64,000 nt of DNA from NCBI GenBank assembly GCA_020809705.1, contig CP085833.1, positions 2,976,001-3,040,000 on the forward strand. The letters are read 5' to 3'. How positions within the stretch are numbered: the stretch's first letter is position 1; the number at the start of each line of letters is the position of its first letter. A model generated the notes under the pieces. It saw only the letters and a program-made list of their open reading frames with translations, had not been told where the DNA came from and searched no databases. A program made the position numbers and the translations under genes. The stretch is from Calonectria ilicicola (Eukaryota; Ascomycota; Sordariomycetes; Hypocreales; Nectriaceae). This document shows positions 34,146 through 45,968 of the stretch, in pieces.

Positions 34146-37100
34146 ATGTTGCCCTCAAAGTCACCCACCTCCTCGCGGAGAGGAAGCCAATCAATGGTAC
34201 GCAGAGCCGCCACTTTCGGCAACGATACTGGCCTAGTGGGCCTAAGATACGAGAAGACGGTGCAGGCAGAGCCTCCCATTCCCGTTACATCGCGACACTC
34301 TGTACGATTCTCTCGCCGCCCTTCTACCTCATCGACCTCATCATACCACTCTCATCACCCTATCGTAGTGGCGCCCCCTATGACGGCTGTGCCGCCGCCT
34401 ACCGAGGAGCACCCGGCTTTCCGACCCGCTGCATCACCGGTGCACTCGCCTTCGCTGCGAAACTCGCCAGTGATTGTTGAGGAGTGGAAGCGAGATTCGG
34501 GCGTTGCACGAACCAATTCCACATCAACGTCGACTATACACGAAGTGGAGGGCGAGGACGAGTGCGAAGAGCTGCCTGTCCGTGACGTTGCCCGCAACAA
34601 TGCGAGCGGACCTACCCCGGTCAAGATTCTTCCTGCTGCCGTGTCAACTACGGCGTCTACATCCGAAGACCCATTCATGGACGAGAATAGTATCATGGGG
34701 GAGGCGCTGACGTCTGTCTCTACAATGTCATCTGTCGTGTCCAACGTTCACAGCACCACGCCGCCCTTGGCGTCCCACTCTCCATCTGCGGTGACGCCTC
34801 CTCGCCCAATTGCCGTATCGGTGGCGCTCAAAGCTAGAATCTCACACGCACCCTCGCCATCACTCACAGAGAGCCTGCCAACATCTTCGCCATCGTCTCC
34901 AAGATCATCTATTTCGTCTTCTCGCCGGCTCGCCAAAGGTATCAGCTTGCGGTCAGGGTCGCGCTTCAGGACGCCAAGTTTGACGCAGGTCCTAGCGCCC
35001 ATGCAGCCCCTGTGGCGGGGTTCAGAGCCCCAATCGCCAGCCGTCGGCGCTGGGAGCCCAGAGGTCTCAGGGGCGCTAGAAGCCCCAATGACCTCCACCA
35101 GCACCGTCGTTACCACTACCGCTAGCAGCCCCGGCATTTCACCTTCCACTAGCGCAGTGTCGAGCAGTGAGGCGGCTCCCACTACCGCTGCCGCTACCGC
35201 CACCACTGGGTCCAAGCCCGCCAAAAACAGAAGCAAGAACGCGCTATCGTCGTCGTCTCCTGTGTCCGCCTCCCGCTTCTGGCAGAGGCGTGATTCGGCC
35301 TCCACTACCACTACCACCCACTCATCTGATCATCTGCCTTTTGTTCCCCTCAACATCTCTATCCCGAGCGAGGCTATCCTCGACGATGATTATTTCTTGA
35401 CTTCAGTGTCCTTCTCCAACCGTGGCAGCATCATGTTCGGCGCTCACGACGCCATGGCCCTCGAGGCAGCTGTCGCCGATTTTGCCCCCCCTAGGACTCC
35501 ACCCGCAAGAGAATCGCACGAGACCCAACCTGCTGCGCAATCGCAAAAGCCCAACGATGACGAACGCGCTGCAACACCTACACCCACAACTCCCACGACT
35601 CCCACATCGCACTCCCAGGCGCGACCCAGCATCGACACGGCCGACACCGATGCCGACGAGAATAACAAGTCGGTGGCTCATGACTCTCTGGTCTTGAACA
35701 CGCCTCCTGACATTCGCGTCCTGGCCGACGACTTGGAGAAAGAATCTCAAAAGGTGAGATCGCTCTATGATGTTGGCGATGGCCCGCTGAATGAGCCTGG
35801 CTCCCGACGCTCGTACTGCGAGCGACTCGAACCGACTCCCGAGGCGCTGTCGGAGGAGAACCGCCATGTCCCGTATGGTTTCCTTATCGTCCCGTCTTCA
35901 TTTCTGGAATTGCGCAGTGTGCTAACTTGTTTGTCTCGTCAGAACCCCAGGAAACCCACCTCCCGTTCAGGATATACCCGCTTCTGGAAGTTCTTCATGC
36001 CTTCATTACGATCTACACAAGTCGCAGCTTGAATACGCTGACGACTTGGAAGACTGGCAAGATCTGCAGGGCGCGCGCGTGGACCGATACGGCTTCATTA
36101 CACTGCCCCCGCCTAATAGAACTGGAACCCCTTCTGAAGTTAGATCCCTGCCAGGATCGCCGAGGAAAAAGCGCAGTGTCCTCCAGAAGCCAGCTCTTTC
36201 AGTGTACAGTGGCCGGCGCCCGCCCAGTCGCAAGGTCTCCGCACGGTCTCTTAACACACAGGCCTCCGAGCTTTCGGCTTCGCCGTCGCTTCGGACGTCT
36301 AGGTCAGTCATCCGCCAAGCCAGCAACCTGCTGCCGCACAATCGTGATCGGCGCTGGATGGACGAGGCGGGTGAGATGCTTGATACGACACCTAGCTTAC
36401 AAGATATTGTGGATGAGGCAAGAACCAACAGACTTAATGATGTGATGAAAAAGAAGGAATGGGACCGCTCCGAAAAGTGGAGAAGGATGGCCAAGGTCAT
36501 TCAGAAGAGTGGCAAGGGCCAGGGTATGGAGTTTGAGTTCGATGTTGAGAACCCAAAGCTCATTGACAGAACATGGAAGGGAATTCCCGACCGATGGCGA
36601 GCAGCTGCTTGGTGGTCGTTTCTCTCAACTAGTGCCAAGCACGACCAAGAGTCTGCTACTGAGGAGGATATCGTTGTCGACTTCCATCGGCTTCAGCTCC
36701 AGAGCTCGCCAGATGATGTCCAGATTGACTTGGATGTCCCCAGGACCATCAGCCGGCACATTATGTTTCGGAGACGGTACCGGGGAGGACAGCGACTGAT
36801 GTTTCGTGTGCTTCACGCCATTTCCATATACTACCCAGAAACGGGCTACGTTCAAGGAATGGCATCGCTAGTAGCAACACTACTTTGCTACTTTGACGAG
36901 GAGAAGTGCTTTGTCATGCTAGTGCGAATGTGGAAGTACCGTGGACTGTCGCGCCTCTACCGCCCTGGGTTCGAAGAGCTCATGACAGCAATGAAAGATT
37001 TCAACGATAACTGGCTCAACAAGGATGTTGCGAAGAAGCTGGAAGAATTGTCCATTGACACTACCGCCTACGGAACCCGTTGGTACCTGACATTGTTTAA

Positions 37101-37413
37101 CCTGTCTATCCCCTTTGCCGCTCAACTGCGTGTTTGGGATGTTTTTCTACTGCTTGGAGATTTTCCTATGTCTAATGATACGGCTCCGGAATCTGTTATA
37201 TCAGAGACGAAGATTTCGAAGCCCGGCGAATATGACGTGCTGCACGCTACCAGCGCAGCACTTGCTCAAGCACTCCGAGAAGTGATTGTCGACTCGGATT
37301 TTGAGAATGCGATGAAGGCCTTGACGTCCCCAATCCAAATCAAGGACGATGACCTCCTGTTGAAAGTAATGAAAGCAGAGTGGAAGGCGCATCATGGCAA
37401 GAAAAAGGCCTAG
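34146..37413 (+). CDS. TBC-domain Rab GTPase-activating protein
   Basis: Exon 1 is 34146-35877 and exon 2 is 35951-37413, giving 1064 residues. The 73-bp intron has GTTTCC and CCCCAG ends and a GCTAAC branch. The CCCCAG acceptor, not the nearer GTCAG, keeps the frame and joins HVPYG to NPPPVQD. The first roughly 560 residues are Ser/Thr/Pro-rich and disordered; about 560-770 is basic and Ser-rich. The TBC domain spans about 784-1010 and starts at TWKGIPDRWRAAAWW. Both catalytic fingers are intact: IxxDxxR with Arg842 (I836-DLDVP-R842) and YxQ with Gln879 in TGYVQGM. It should stimulate GTP hydrolysis by a Rab in membrane traffic; which Rab cannot be read from sequence. A 5-10 residue basic tail (HHGKKKA) ends it. 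A long leader with at least one short upstream ORF precedes it. Confidence 0.93.
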
Positions 37414-40400
37414 AAAGCGCTGCTGCCATTCATCACATTCTAACAGGCACGAATTTTTTTTGTCGATTGTTTGACTTTGTATCTCAAACGAAGCGGCTTG
37501 ATGAAAAAAAGGAACTCACGGAGTGTTCTGTGTTTGGAATGTTTCTTTTTTTTTTTTCTTTTTTCCTATTTCCTTGATTTTTCTCCTCTGTTTTCTGCGA
37601 ATATCCCTCGATACCCATCCAGTATGCCCGATTCCCCTCCCCCTCCCCCTTCAAGCTATCAACGCTTGGGGAACCCACTGGCCTCGTCAGGCACCCTTTC
37701 CTTTTGTTACTTGGCTACTTGGCACGTTCATGGAAGCGATAGTAATGGGAGTTGTTGTATTGTTGTTGTTGTTTATTCACTTCTTCGGCGGTTAGCGTTT
37801 GGGGCCATGGAAGCTAATACTTTATACCCCCTTCCTGGCATCACAGACTATTTGTTAACCTGGTTCTACTTATATTGGGTTGTCTTGTTTTTTGGAGGAA
37901 TTGTTACTAAGGATGGACGTGGAGGTATAATGGCACGCCTCAATGTACAAATGAGAAGGAGTCGGGCAACATGTGATTGGCCTAATTCCTAATTCCGTCT
38001 GGTGGACGGACAAGGAAGTGTCGCGTGCAGGCCAAATCCGCCCTGAACAATTTACATACATAGTGTATAGCCAGTACCTACTTTTGGTTACGTTACCTCA
38101 ATCTGTCATGTATTTAGCTACCGAGGTATAATACAACCAATGTCACGAGCCAGTCGGCCGTGGCTCAACTCAAAAGAGATTACCGCCCACACGCATTCAA
38201 CACGTCTGACTTGGTAAAGTGGATCGAGCCATTGAGGAAGTGTTGAGAAGTCAACAAAGAGGTTGTGTAGCATTGAATGTAGGCAGTAGGGACGAGTGTG
38301 AGAAAATGGCTCTCCTGGTAAGACTATTACTAACAAGGACGCAAACTGGGATGGGCAACTGGGGTCCTCATCAGGGTTGGTTTCGTGTTCGGCAGTTACT
38401 GGAATCATGTGTCTGGATGCGTATTATCGGATATAGAAACCCCTGGTCACATGCTCCTCCGGCCCGTCGAGGAGGCCCTCGTTCTCCGGCAGGCTCATGA
38501 CCAACCAGCCAACGGCGTGACCCCCCCCGGAGGGTGGTATACAGACAGCCCTTCTTTTTTCGGGCATACTTTTTTCTTTCTTTTTCTTTCCTTTTTTTAA
38601 TTACTTGCTCAATTGGAGTGAGAGCGAGAGTGGAGGAGCAGGGAAGCATTGCATGGCTTGGCGGGTGGTTGGAAATCTGATACCGATGAGGGGCGCGTTT
38701 TCGCTGCTCGGCGTGAGGTGACAAGGTGGGTGGGCAAAGTGGTTTGGACATGCATGCCAGGGGAGAAAGAGGGTGCTTCATGTGCTCGCAATCCTTTCGG
38801 GATAGGGAGTGTAAGAGGAAACGTAAGATGGCCGTCATAAGTTTTTTTTTTTTTATCCCTCTTCTTCTAAAAAAAACTGGCTTGTTGTTTTAGCTCCCTT
38901 GCGTTACTGATTCCTATTCCAACACCCCCCCAATTCCCCGTCGCCCCTCCATCAGGTCTCCCTTTTTTATTGTGGTGGTGGTGTTTCTTTTTTTTTTTTC
39001 TTTTGTTGCTTTTCTGGCTGCCACGATGTCTCGGGCAAGCCGCTTAGCTCTAATTTGCCTAATTGAGAATGCCATTCCGTCCTGCTGGTTTTCTGTTTGC
39101 CGGCCCGTCGAGGTGCATGTGTGGCACGGGTTGTATGTAAGGAGGGGGGGAGGGGAGGGGAGGGGAGGGGTTGGAGGAGGAGGAGGAGGAGGGGCAAGGG
39201 AGGGGGGCGGCGATGGGAGAGGGAAAACAGAGAGTATCAAATGCAAGTGAGAGAGAGGGGGGGCGCACGCAGAAGAGACAAGAGGGAAAACAAGAGAAAG
39301 GAAAAAAAAAAAGCCAATGGCAGGGGGTGGTGGGCGGGCTTGGTCTGGCTCGGTTGCTGCTCGACTCACTAGATTCGTCTTGCATGCAGGCCTTGATATG
39401 CGATGTGCATGCGATGTGCTGCGATGCGATGCAATGCGACGGCTTGGCGATGGTCGTGGCCGGCCGAAAAGTGGCTTGTCGAGTTGTGGCGGTCCATACG
39501 GGCGAGTTGACCTGTTTGGGAACCCATGTGCAACTCCAGTGTTCCCTTTGGGACCAGTACATGGCCTGGGTGGAGTTATAACACAACTCTGGTATTGACC
39601 TTGTTTATTCGGTTTGCCCTATTTTCCCGGGTCTTCTCCTCACCGGCGAGGACTTGGCGCGCTTGGCCCCCCCTCCCTTGGACGGTGCGGTGCGGTGCGG
39701 TGGTGCATCATGAGCCGGCCCATCCGTTCGTTCGTGGTCCACTATCAGGCGTCTAAGAGAGTCGACGACGACCGCGATGACAATAACAACAACAACATAA
39801 ACAACATCGGCAACTCGCAACACCCACAAGCACCAACCAGCATCCACACACACACACCCAGGCTCACTTGGCGCGGAAATCATCCAATCGATTCCCCTCC
39901 CGCCTTCGCCTCACGCATGTTATTTCCCATTAGCTACAGCCAGAGTACATGATACATGGGGCCCAGTTGCATTCCAATCTGCGTACTTACATTGTGTGCT
40001 ACCACAAGAGTAAGCCTTTATCCTCTTCCAGCACTCCCACACGCGCCACAAGTTTGTTTTTTTTCTCTCTCCCACTTGCCACCTTCGCGCCATCATCTCA
40101 TTCGCATTGTTCCTTCCCCCCTACAAGCTCCAACCCACATGCCGTGAAGGCCAAAAGCAAAATGGTTACCTTATGGACTGGTCTCCCTCCCCCCAAGCTG
40201 ATTGTCATGGCCCCCGGCAACGCCGCCCTGTTTTTTTCTTCTTTTTCCTTCTCTTTTCTTTTCTCGTCCCCCTTGGGCAACACACACACCCCCCTCGACG
40301 TTCGTTTTCGGAGTCTGCATCCTATCCACACCACATGGCCTTGCTCACTCAGGGTCTGAAACAGGATTCATCGTTTTCTTTTTTTTCTTCCCTGTGTTTC

Positions 40401-42450
40401 TCGCTGATACGTCATTGCTCCAGTTCATAATGTACTTATTATTTATTTTCTTTTTTCCTTTTTTTGCTTCTTCTCTTGTTTAACTTCTCCTTATTTTATT
40501 TACTTGTTCTAAAGGTGAATGACCCCATCTCATGACGCACGTGCAGCCTTATAAGAGACACGAAGCACGAGGCGCCGTTTTGTCTCGGAATGGGCGTCCC
40601 CACAGGTGAACGTGAATTACGTCTCATAGATTACTACTACTCTGTACTCACACGCACGCACACCCACACATGGCAGTGGTGAATACTAATTGCTAGGCCA
40701 TGATCGGTGTCAGTCCCCCCTCACCTCCTCAGCCACCTTTCTCGCGCACTCCGGCAGGGGGGCAGGCTTTTTTTTTTTTTCTTGTCTCCGTTGTGCAACT
40801 GAAACTGACTCAGAGGCCCTTTTGTATATGCGGCCTGGGTCCTGTCCTGACGCACGTAACCAGAGGCTGGCCGCCTTCACTACCACCCCAACTAAAAGGC
40901 CCCCAGCATGCACGACATGCAGAGCCATGCTCGCCTCATCACACCGACACACCATTTCGTCTCTCCGTTGCCATAAACGCAAAAAAGACTGCTCAAGTTA
41001 ATCTCGCCTATCGTCCCGAACCGACCGAGTTCGATGTAGAGTGGCATGGGCTTGCCAGACCGAAATTGTCGCCGGCACCGGCCTTTGTCTCCTCCGATGC
41101 TCAAGTCCCATGCATCGTGGCCCATCCCACATGCAAACCAGCCATGGCAGAGACCAGTGCCAGACACCGTTATCTGGCCGCTGAGCCGTTTACGCCAACT
41201 CACAAGCAAGGAATTTCAAACATGCAGCCCGAGCTACCGACAGAGGCACGTGTTTGCATGTGGTGACCATAAAAGGCTGGTATTTTGTCTTTAAAAAACA
41301 AAAAATAAATAATAAAAAATAAAATACAAAAAATAATCACAGCTGCCGTGCTGATCCCAAGTCATGCTGCAAGTTACCCACCCCTCCCTACCTCCCTTCT
41401 CCTCCAAACAGGTGCGTGTGGGCTGGCTTAGGGTTGGGCGGCCGCTGTCTCCATGTCCATGTTCATCTGCGCACATGGGCATGCAACGGCCATCCAAGGC
41501 CAGTTACCGATGCTACGTAGATGAAGGCCTCTAAACAGACCGGTGTCCCAGTACAGCTGCCCTGATGCGCATCCAATGACGGCATACAGCCTCATTAAGT
41601 GCCACTAATGCGAAGCCAACCAGAGGGCCTGACCTCACTCCCTGCCCATCAATATCAAAGTACACCGCCAAGTTTTTCGTATCAACAGAGTTGTGAAACC
41701 TTCTCTTTCCCATTCAGGTCTTGCCCATGGGGGTATCTATCATAATAGTTCATGGAACCGTTCCAGCGGACTCGCTCTTGTCCCATCCCCTCCAATCCCG
41801 CACCTTGCCATGTCCATGCCTAGCCTTTGCCTCCGTGTGTTGCAAATCATTGTCAACTCCTTTTCGTAAATGGATAGCAATATGTATAGAGAAATGTACT
41901 CCTCCGCTTCTTCCTCCGCCCAGCTTGATCCTGCCTCCCATCTAGCCAATCCTAGTTATCCTATCCCATGATTAAAATCACACAGTCCCCAAGTATACGC
42001 CCACAGCCTCTAGCGTCCAAAAAAAAAAAAAAGTTCAAGGTGCAAATAACAATACAAATTGATTTCAGAATCGAAAGTTTCGTTTCTGTCAGTGAAAAGA
42101 GAAGAAGAAAGAGGAAAAGAACAAAAAAGAAAAAGAAAGCGCAAAAATTCGAATGCTTGCTTTGAAAGGTTCTGATAAACCTGACATGGGGGGCCAAGTC
42201 TTGTAAACCGCCCCCACACCCCTTGCTGCTGTGTGGTCCCTCACACAGCCCAGAGTGTTTCCAATGGGCAACCCAAGTTGCCCTCCTCAGAGTAGAAAGC
42301 TTGAGAACTGTATCGTAATTTCTCGCGGTGAATTGGGTTTCAATTGCAACGATATGCATGCGAATTAAAGCCTTGGAGCTTGCCGAGATCTGTTTGAGGC
42401 AAAGCACGCTGGTGCGCGGGGCTGAGTAATGTCTGGAGCGCGCTCGGAAA
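37414..42450. other. 5-kb convergent intergenic region
   Basis: Lies between the stop codons of the TBC gene (plus) and the proline-rich gene (minus). No gene is supported. It contains many poly-T/A tracts (37541-37558, 38843-38855, 38990-39000, 39301-39312, 42018-42032), a G-rich tract (39141-39211), and CT-rich stretches near 40.0-40.5 kb. The length is unusual for a tail-to-tail gap, so an undetected non-coding transcript is possible. Confidence 0.5.
39141..39211 (+). repeat. (GGGGA)n / GGA tract with G-quadruplex potential
   Basis: A run of seven G, then four units of AGGGG, then GGAGGA repeats and another six-G run. At least five runs of four or more G lie within about 30 bases, separated by single A, which meets the usual sequence rule for a stable G-quadruplex on the plus strand. 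It is in non-coding DNA. Confidence 0.85.
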
Positions 42451-44015
42451 TTACGCTCCTTCTCCCTCCCCTGTGCTATCACGCGACAGTGCAGCCGTTC
42501 CAACGTTCCCAACATCCGCCTTGAATTCACCCGGGGGAGTCGCTTCATGTCGTCGTTCGCCCTCTTCAGGGGCCTGTGGGGGAGCCGAATGTTGAGAAGG
42601 TGGCCGGGGTTCCTCGGAAAGCATCGATGAGACCGAGTGTTTCTGCGATTCACTGCGATCGCTAGTGACATGTTCCGGTACCGGCCCGGGCGTTGAGCTT
42701 CGCAAAGGCGACATGCGATGGATTGGCCCCCCGAAGCTCTCTCGGCGGGCGCGTCCTGGGCCCGCCGATCGATAAGGTGAGAGATCGCTCCGTTGACGCG
42801 CATGCCCGCGGCGTCCCCGCTGGGCCATATTCGAAGGGTTGCTCTGAACAAAGGGTGGTGGAGATCGAAGTCGCGGCTCGCCTCGAGGTGGGGATGGAGC
42901 TGCTTGGTGTTGCCCCGTGGCTTTGCGCTTCCTAGGAGTTTCCCCTATTGTCACAATGCCACGTTAGCCTACAGAGAGTCTCGCTTTCTCTTGATCTTGG
43001 ACGAACCGGAAGGACTTCCCGGTCGATTCGAACTGCCACCAGCCTGAGTGGTTGGCGGGTGCCAGTGGTGGAAGTATATGGACGGGCTTGCTTGGGATTC
43101 ATGTGGCGGCGGTGCCTGGGGCTGCTGCAGGTGTTGGTGTGGTGCCATTGCAGGGGCTGCAGCTTGTCCCGGCTGCGGTGCATTGGTGTTGAGGCTCGGG
43201 AGGTTCGATACTGGACGGCCCATTGTCCCGACCACCGTTTGGCCCCTCGGCCTCGTCGGCGATCCGGGATAGGCGTACCCAGCGGGAGGAGGCGCGATTG
43301 ATGGTGGCAAGTTGTGGTACTGGCTGGAGCCGGCAGGCGGCGCCTCTCGCTGGTGCTCTGGAGAGACTGTTCCTTGAGGAGGCATGATTTGCGCTCGAGG
43401 GGTTTGCGCTGGAGGCAAAAATTGCTGTCCCCATTCAAGAGCAGCCTGCGAAATGCTGCCTCCGCTTCCCATGCCGGAAAAGACGAAGGGCACCATTGGT
43501 GGGGGAATACCACCCGACAGAGAAGCTCTCAACATCTCCATCTCGACTTTGCGCTGCTCCAGGCGCAAACTCTCCTGCCTGGTGCGTTCTTCCTCCTGCT
43601 TCCGCTTGTCCTCTTCCGCTCTGGCTTGCAGCCAATGCTTCATAGATTCCTCGGCACCCTGCCATTGAGGAGGCGGGGCGGGAAGCTGAGGCCAGGGCTC
43701 CCTCGGCTGGTGACTGGGAGGCAATGAGGGTGGTGGTGGAGGTGGCGGATGCGGTACGTGGTGTGCGGGTGGTGGAATGCCGGTGGGAGGCTGCTGAGGA
43801 GGAAGTGTCATGGCTGCCGGGGGAGGCAGGCCACGGTGAGGTGCCGACATGGGCTGGACGGGCGGGCTATGGTTCCGATATGTGGCCGGCACTGACTTGT
43901 GAATTGACTCTTGGTTGCTCAAGGGGGGGGAAAGTCGGGAGGTGGATGGCGGAGTCGGCAGGTCATGGACGGACTTGTAGCCGTAGGTTGGTGGCTGCTT
44001 GACGGTAAGCATCAT
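42451..44015 (-). CDS. proline-rich fungal protein of unknown function
   Basis: Exon 1 is 44015-43007 and exon 2 is 42944-42451, giving 500 residues that begin MMLTVKQPPTYGYKSVHDLP. The intron is 62 bp (GTTCGT..CAATAG, GCTAAC branch) and skips an in-frame stop at 42970. I do not recognise the family. Visible parts are an N-terminal motif region with DLPTPPSTSRLSPPL, and Pro-rich sequence (about 45-115, with a run of eight Pro). A charged, probably coiled-coil helix follows (about 120-165: WLQARAEEDKRKQEEER and on to RKVEMEMLRASL). It runs into GGIPPPMVPFVFSGMGSGG, and then comes Pro/Gln/His-rich sequence, a basic RKRKATG stretch (possible nuclear signal), and a Ser/Arg-rich end. Composition suggests a nuclear, low-complexity regulator (inference). 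The 12-kb empty region upstream would also suit a heavily regulated gene. Confidence 0.8.
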
Positions 44016-45944
44016 TATGTGGCAGCTTGATCTACACCATCGGGGGGCATGTGTGGCAAGCAACAATTAATGTTTATTTGAAGCGAGTGCGTGAGAAGGG
44101 TTTCAAGGGTCAAGTCCGTGTTTTTTTTGGGGGGTGAGTGTCTGTCTGGAGGAACAAGGGATTCAACAATAACAAGCAAATGGGCGGGCTCGCGGAAGGG
44201 GGAACGGCAACAATCGAGGTGGGTGGTGATGTCAAAAGTATGCCGAGTTGCAAGTCAATACAACAACGAGATGATGTTTGTTGAAGAAGAGAAAGAGTTA
44301 AAATTGTTTGAAACGGGTCAAGAAGAACCAAACAGGACGAGCAAGGGGAACGGAAGAGCCAGGACCTGCGAGGTGTAAAAGAGCAAAAGATATATGGGCA
44401 GGTCAAGAAGGTGAGAGAGAAAGGGTATGCATACGGGATGGATGCGGATGCAAGCTTTGTATAAGACGAGAAGCTGGATGGACGGACAGCTTCAGAGGTG
44501 TGGCGGTCGAGACAGGGCGGGGCGGATGGGACCAGTTGACGGGCAAGGCCAAGCTCATTTCATGGATGCCTCTGCCACATGGCACAGGGACATAGATGCG
44601 TGGGCAAAAAGGGCCAGCCACACCAAGCAGGGACGCAGAGTCTGCTGCGTGAGAGTGGCAGTGACGAGAAGTGGCAGGGCGAGGCACCACACACCTTAAA
44701 CTTCACTTCCCACACCTCAAGCGAGAGGCACAGACACCGAACACGGGCACCCGCCCCAACGCAGGTACCGCTCGACGTGTGTAAACGGGCGTCAGCGAAG
44801 TTGATGGAAGTGCGAGCCTGTCCCAGAACGGACGAGGTCCAGGCACAGTCCGTCGCCGGGACTCAACGGAGAGGAAGAAGAGGACGGGGGCGGGGATAGC
44901 TGCAGCTGCACAGAGGCCAGGGAACCGACGACAAACAGCCAACAAGAACAAGCACTGGGGGGGTTCAGACGAGCGAATGAGAAGAGGTGGAGGTGGAGGA
45001 GGATGCACCGAGTATATGTGGGAAGGAGACTGAGGAGAAGAAGAGAGAGGAGAAAAGACTGGGGAGGGAGAGGAAGCTGAGGATCAGCAGAAGTATGGAG
45101 TACACGCACTCTACAGACGCCCACGCAGACGCCCACATGTATCATCAAGGGCCGCCCGGCGGCCGAGACGTCTTCGCTTGGATCTTGCTTGGGTTTTTGA
45201 CAAGTAATACTCCGTATACTCCGTACCAGCCAAGCCAAGCCCCCAGGTCAGGTCCCCGGGGGGCGCGCCAGGGACGAGAGAAGAAACGACAAAGGATCAA
45301 GCCAAAAGAGAACCCACGACACACAAGCACAAGGGCGCCCAAGAAGGCATACGAGGACTAGGGACCGTGGCTGGGACAGATGGGGACGAAAGCCAAGGAC
45401 ACAAGGGCCGCCACCGGGTCAGAGACCAAATGCCCGGGACCAGGCTTCAACAAGGTGCTTGCAAGGTCGATAGAAGATTCAGGCAAGGGCCGGCGCGGAA
45501 ATCGTGCCAGTGTGGAGAAGCGAGTGTGCCTGGATTATTTCACTAGGGTACTGCTAGAGAAGCGTGTATCAGAAGAGATTTGACAAATTGGGCACAGCAC
45601 GTCCACTAAATAACAACAACAAGGAAAAGGTGCGAGTGGGTTTGAAGCTTGCAGCTCGTGCAGTAGGTTGTCGGCAGAGAGGCAGGGGTGGAGGGTGCAT
45701 CCTGTGGCGGCAGCTGGTAACGACCCTAGAAACTAATGGGAGCCGTGGCAGATGAGCACGAGGAGAGTGGCTGAAGAAGAGAACAAAAGAGAAGCGCGTC
45801 GTGTGTCAGAGAGTGGCTAACAAGGGTTGGGGGAGGTGGAGGGGCCGTGGTGAGCCAGCCAGGGGGGTAGGGGGCGTGCAGAGCGAGAGAGGCTTGCAAT
45901 GTCTATATCCGTAGAGGTGTGTGCGTCTACTAAGTGTGAAGTGT

Positions 45945-45968
45945 GGATGTGGATGTGGATGTGGATGT
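45945..45968. repeat. microsatellite (GGATGT)x4
   Basis: Four perfect copies of the 6-bp unit GGATGT in non-coding DNA, about 1.9 kb upstream of the proline-rich gene. Confidence 0.9.

Noticed and set aside
34748..35317. 189-residue open frame antisense to the TBC gene
   Set aside because: Shadow of the Ser/Thr/Pro-rich coding sequence; Val/Gly/Ala-rich and without any domain.
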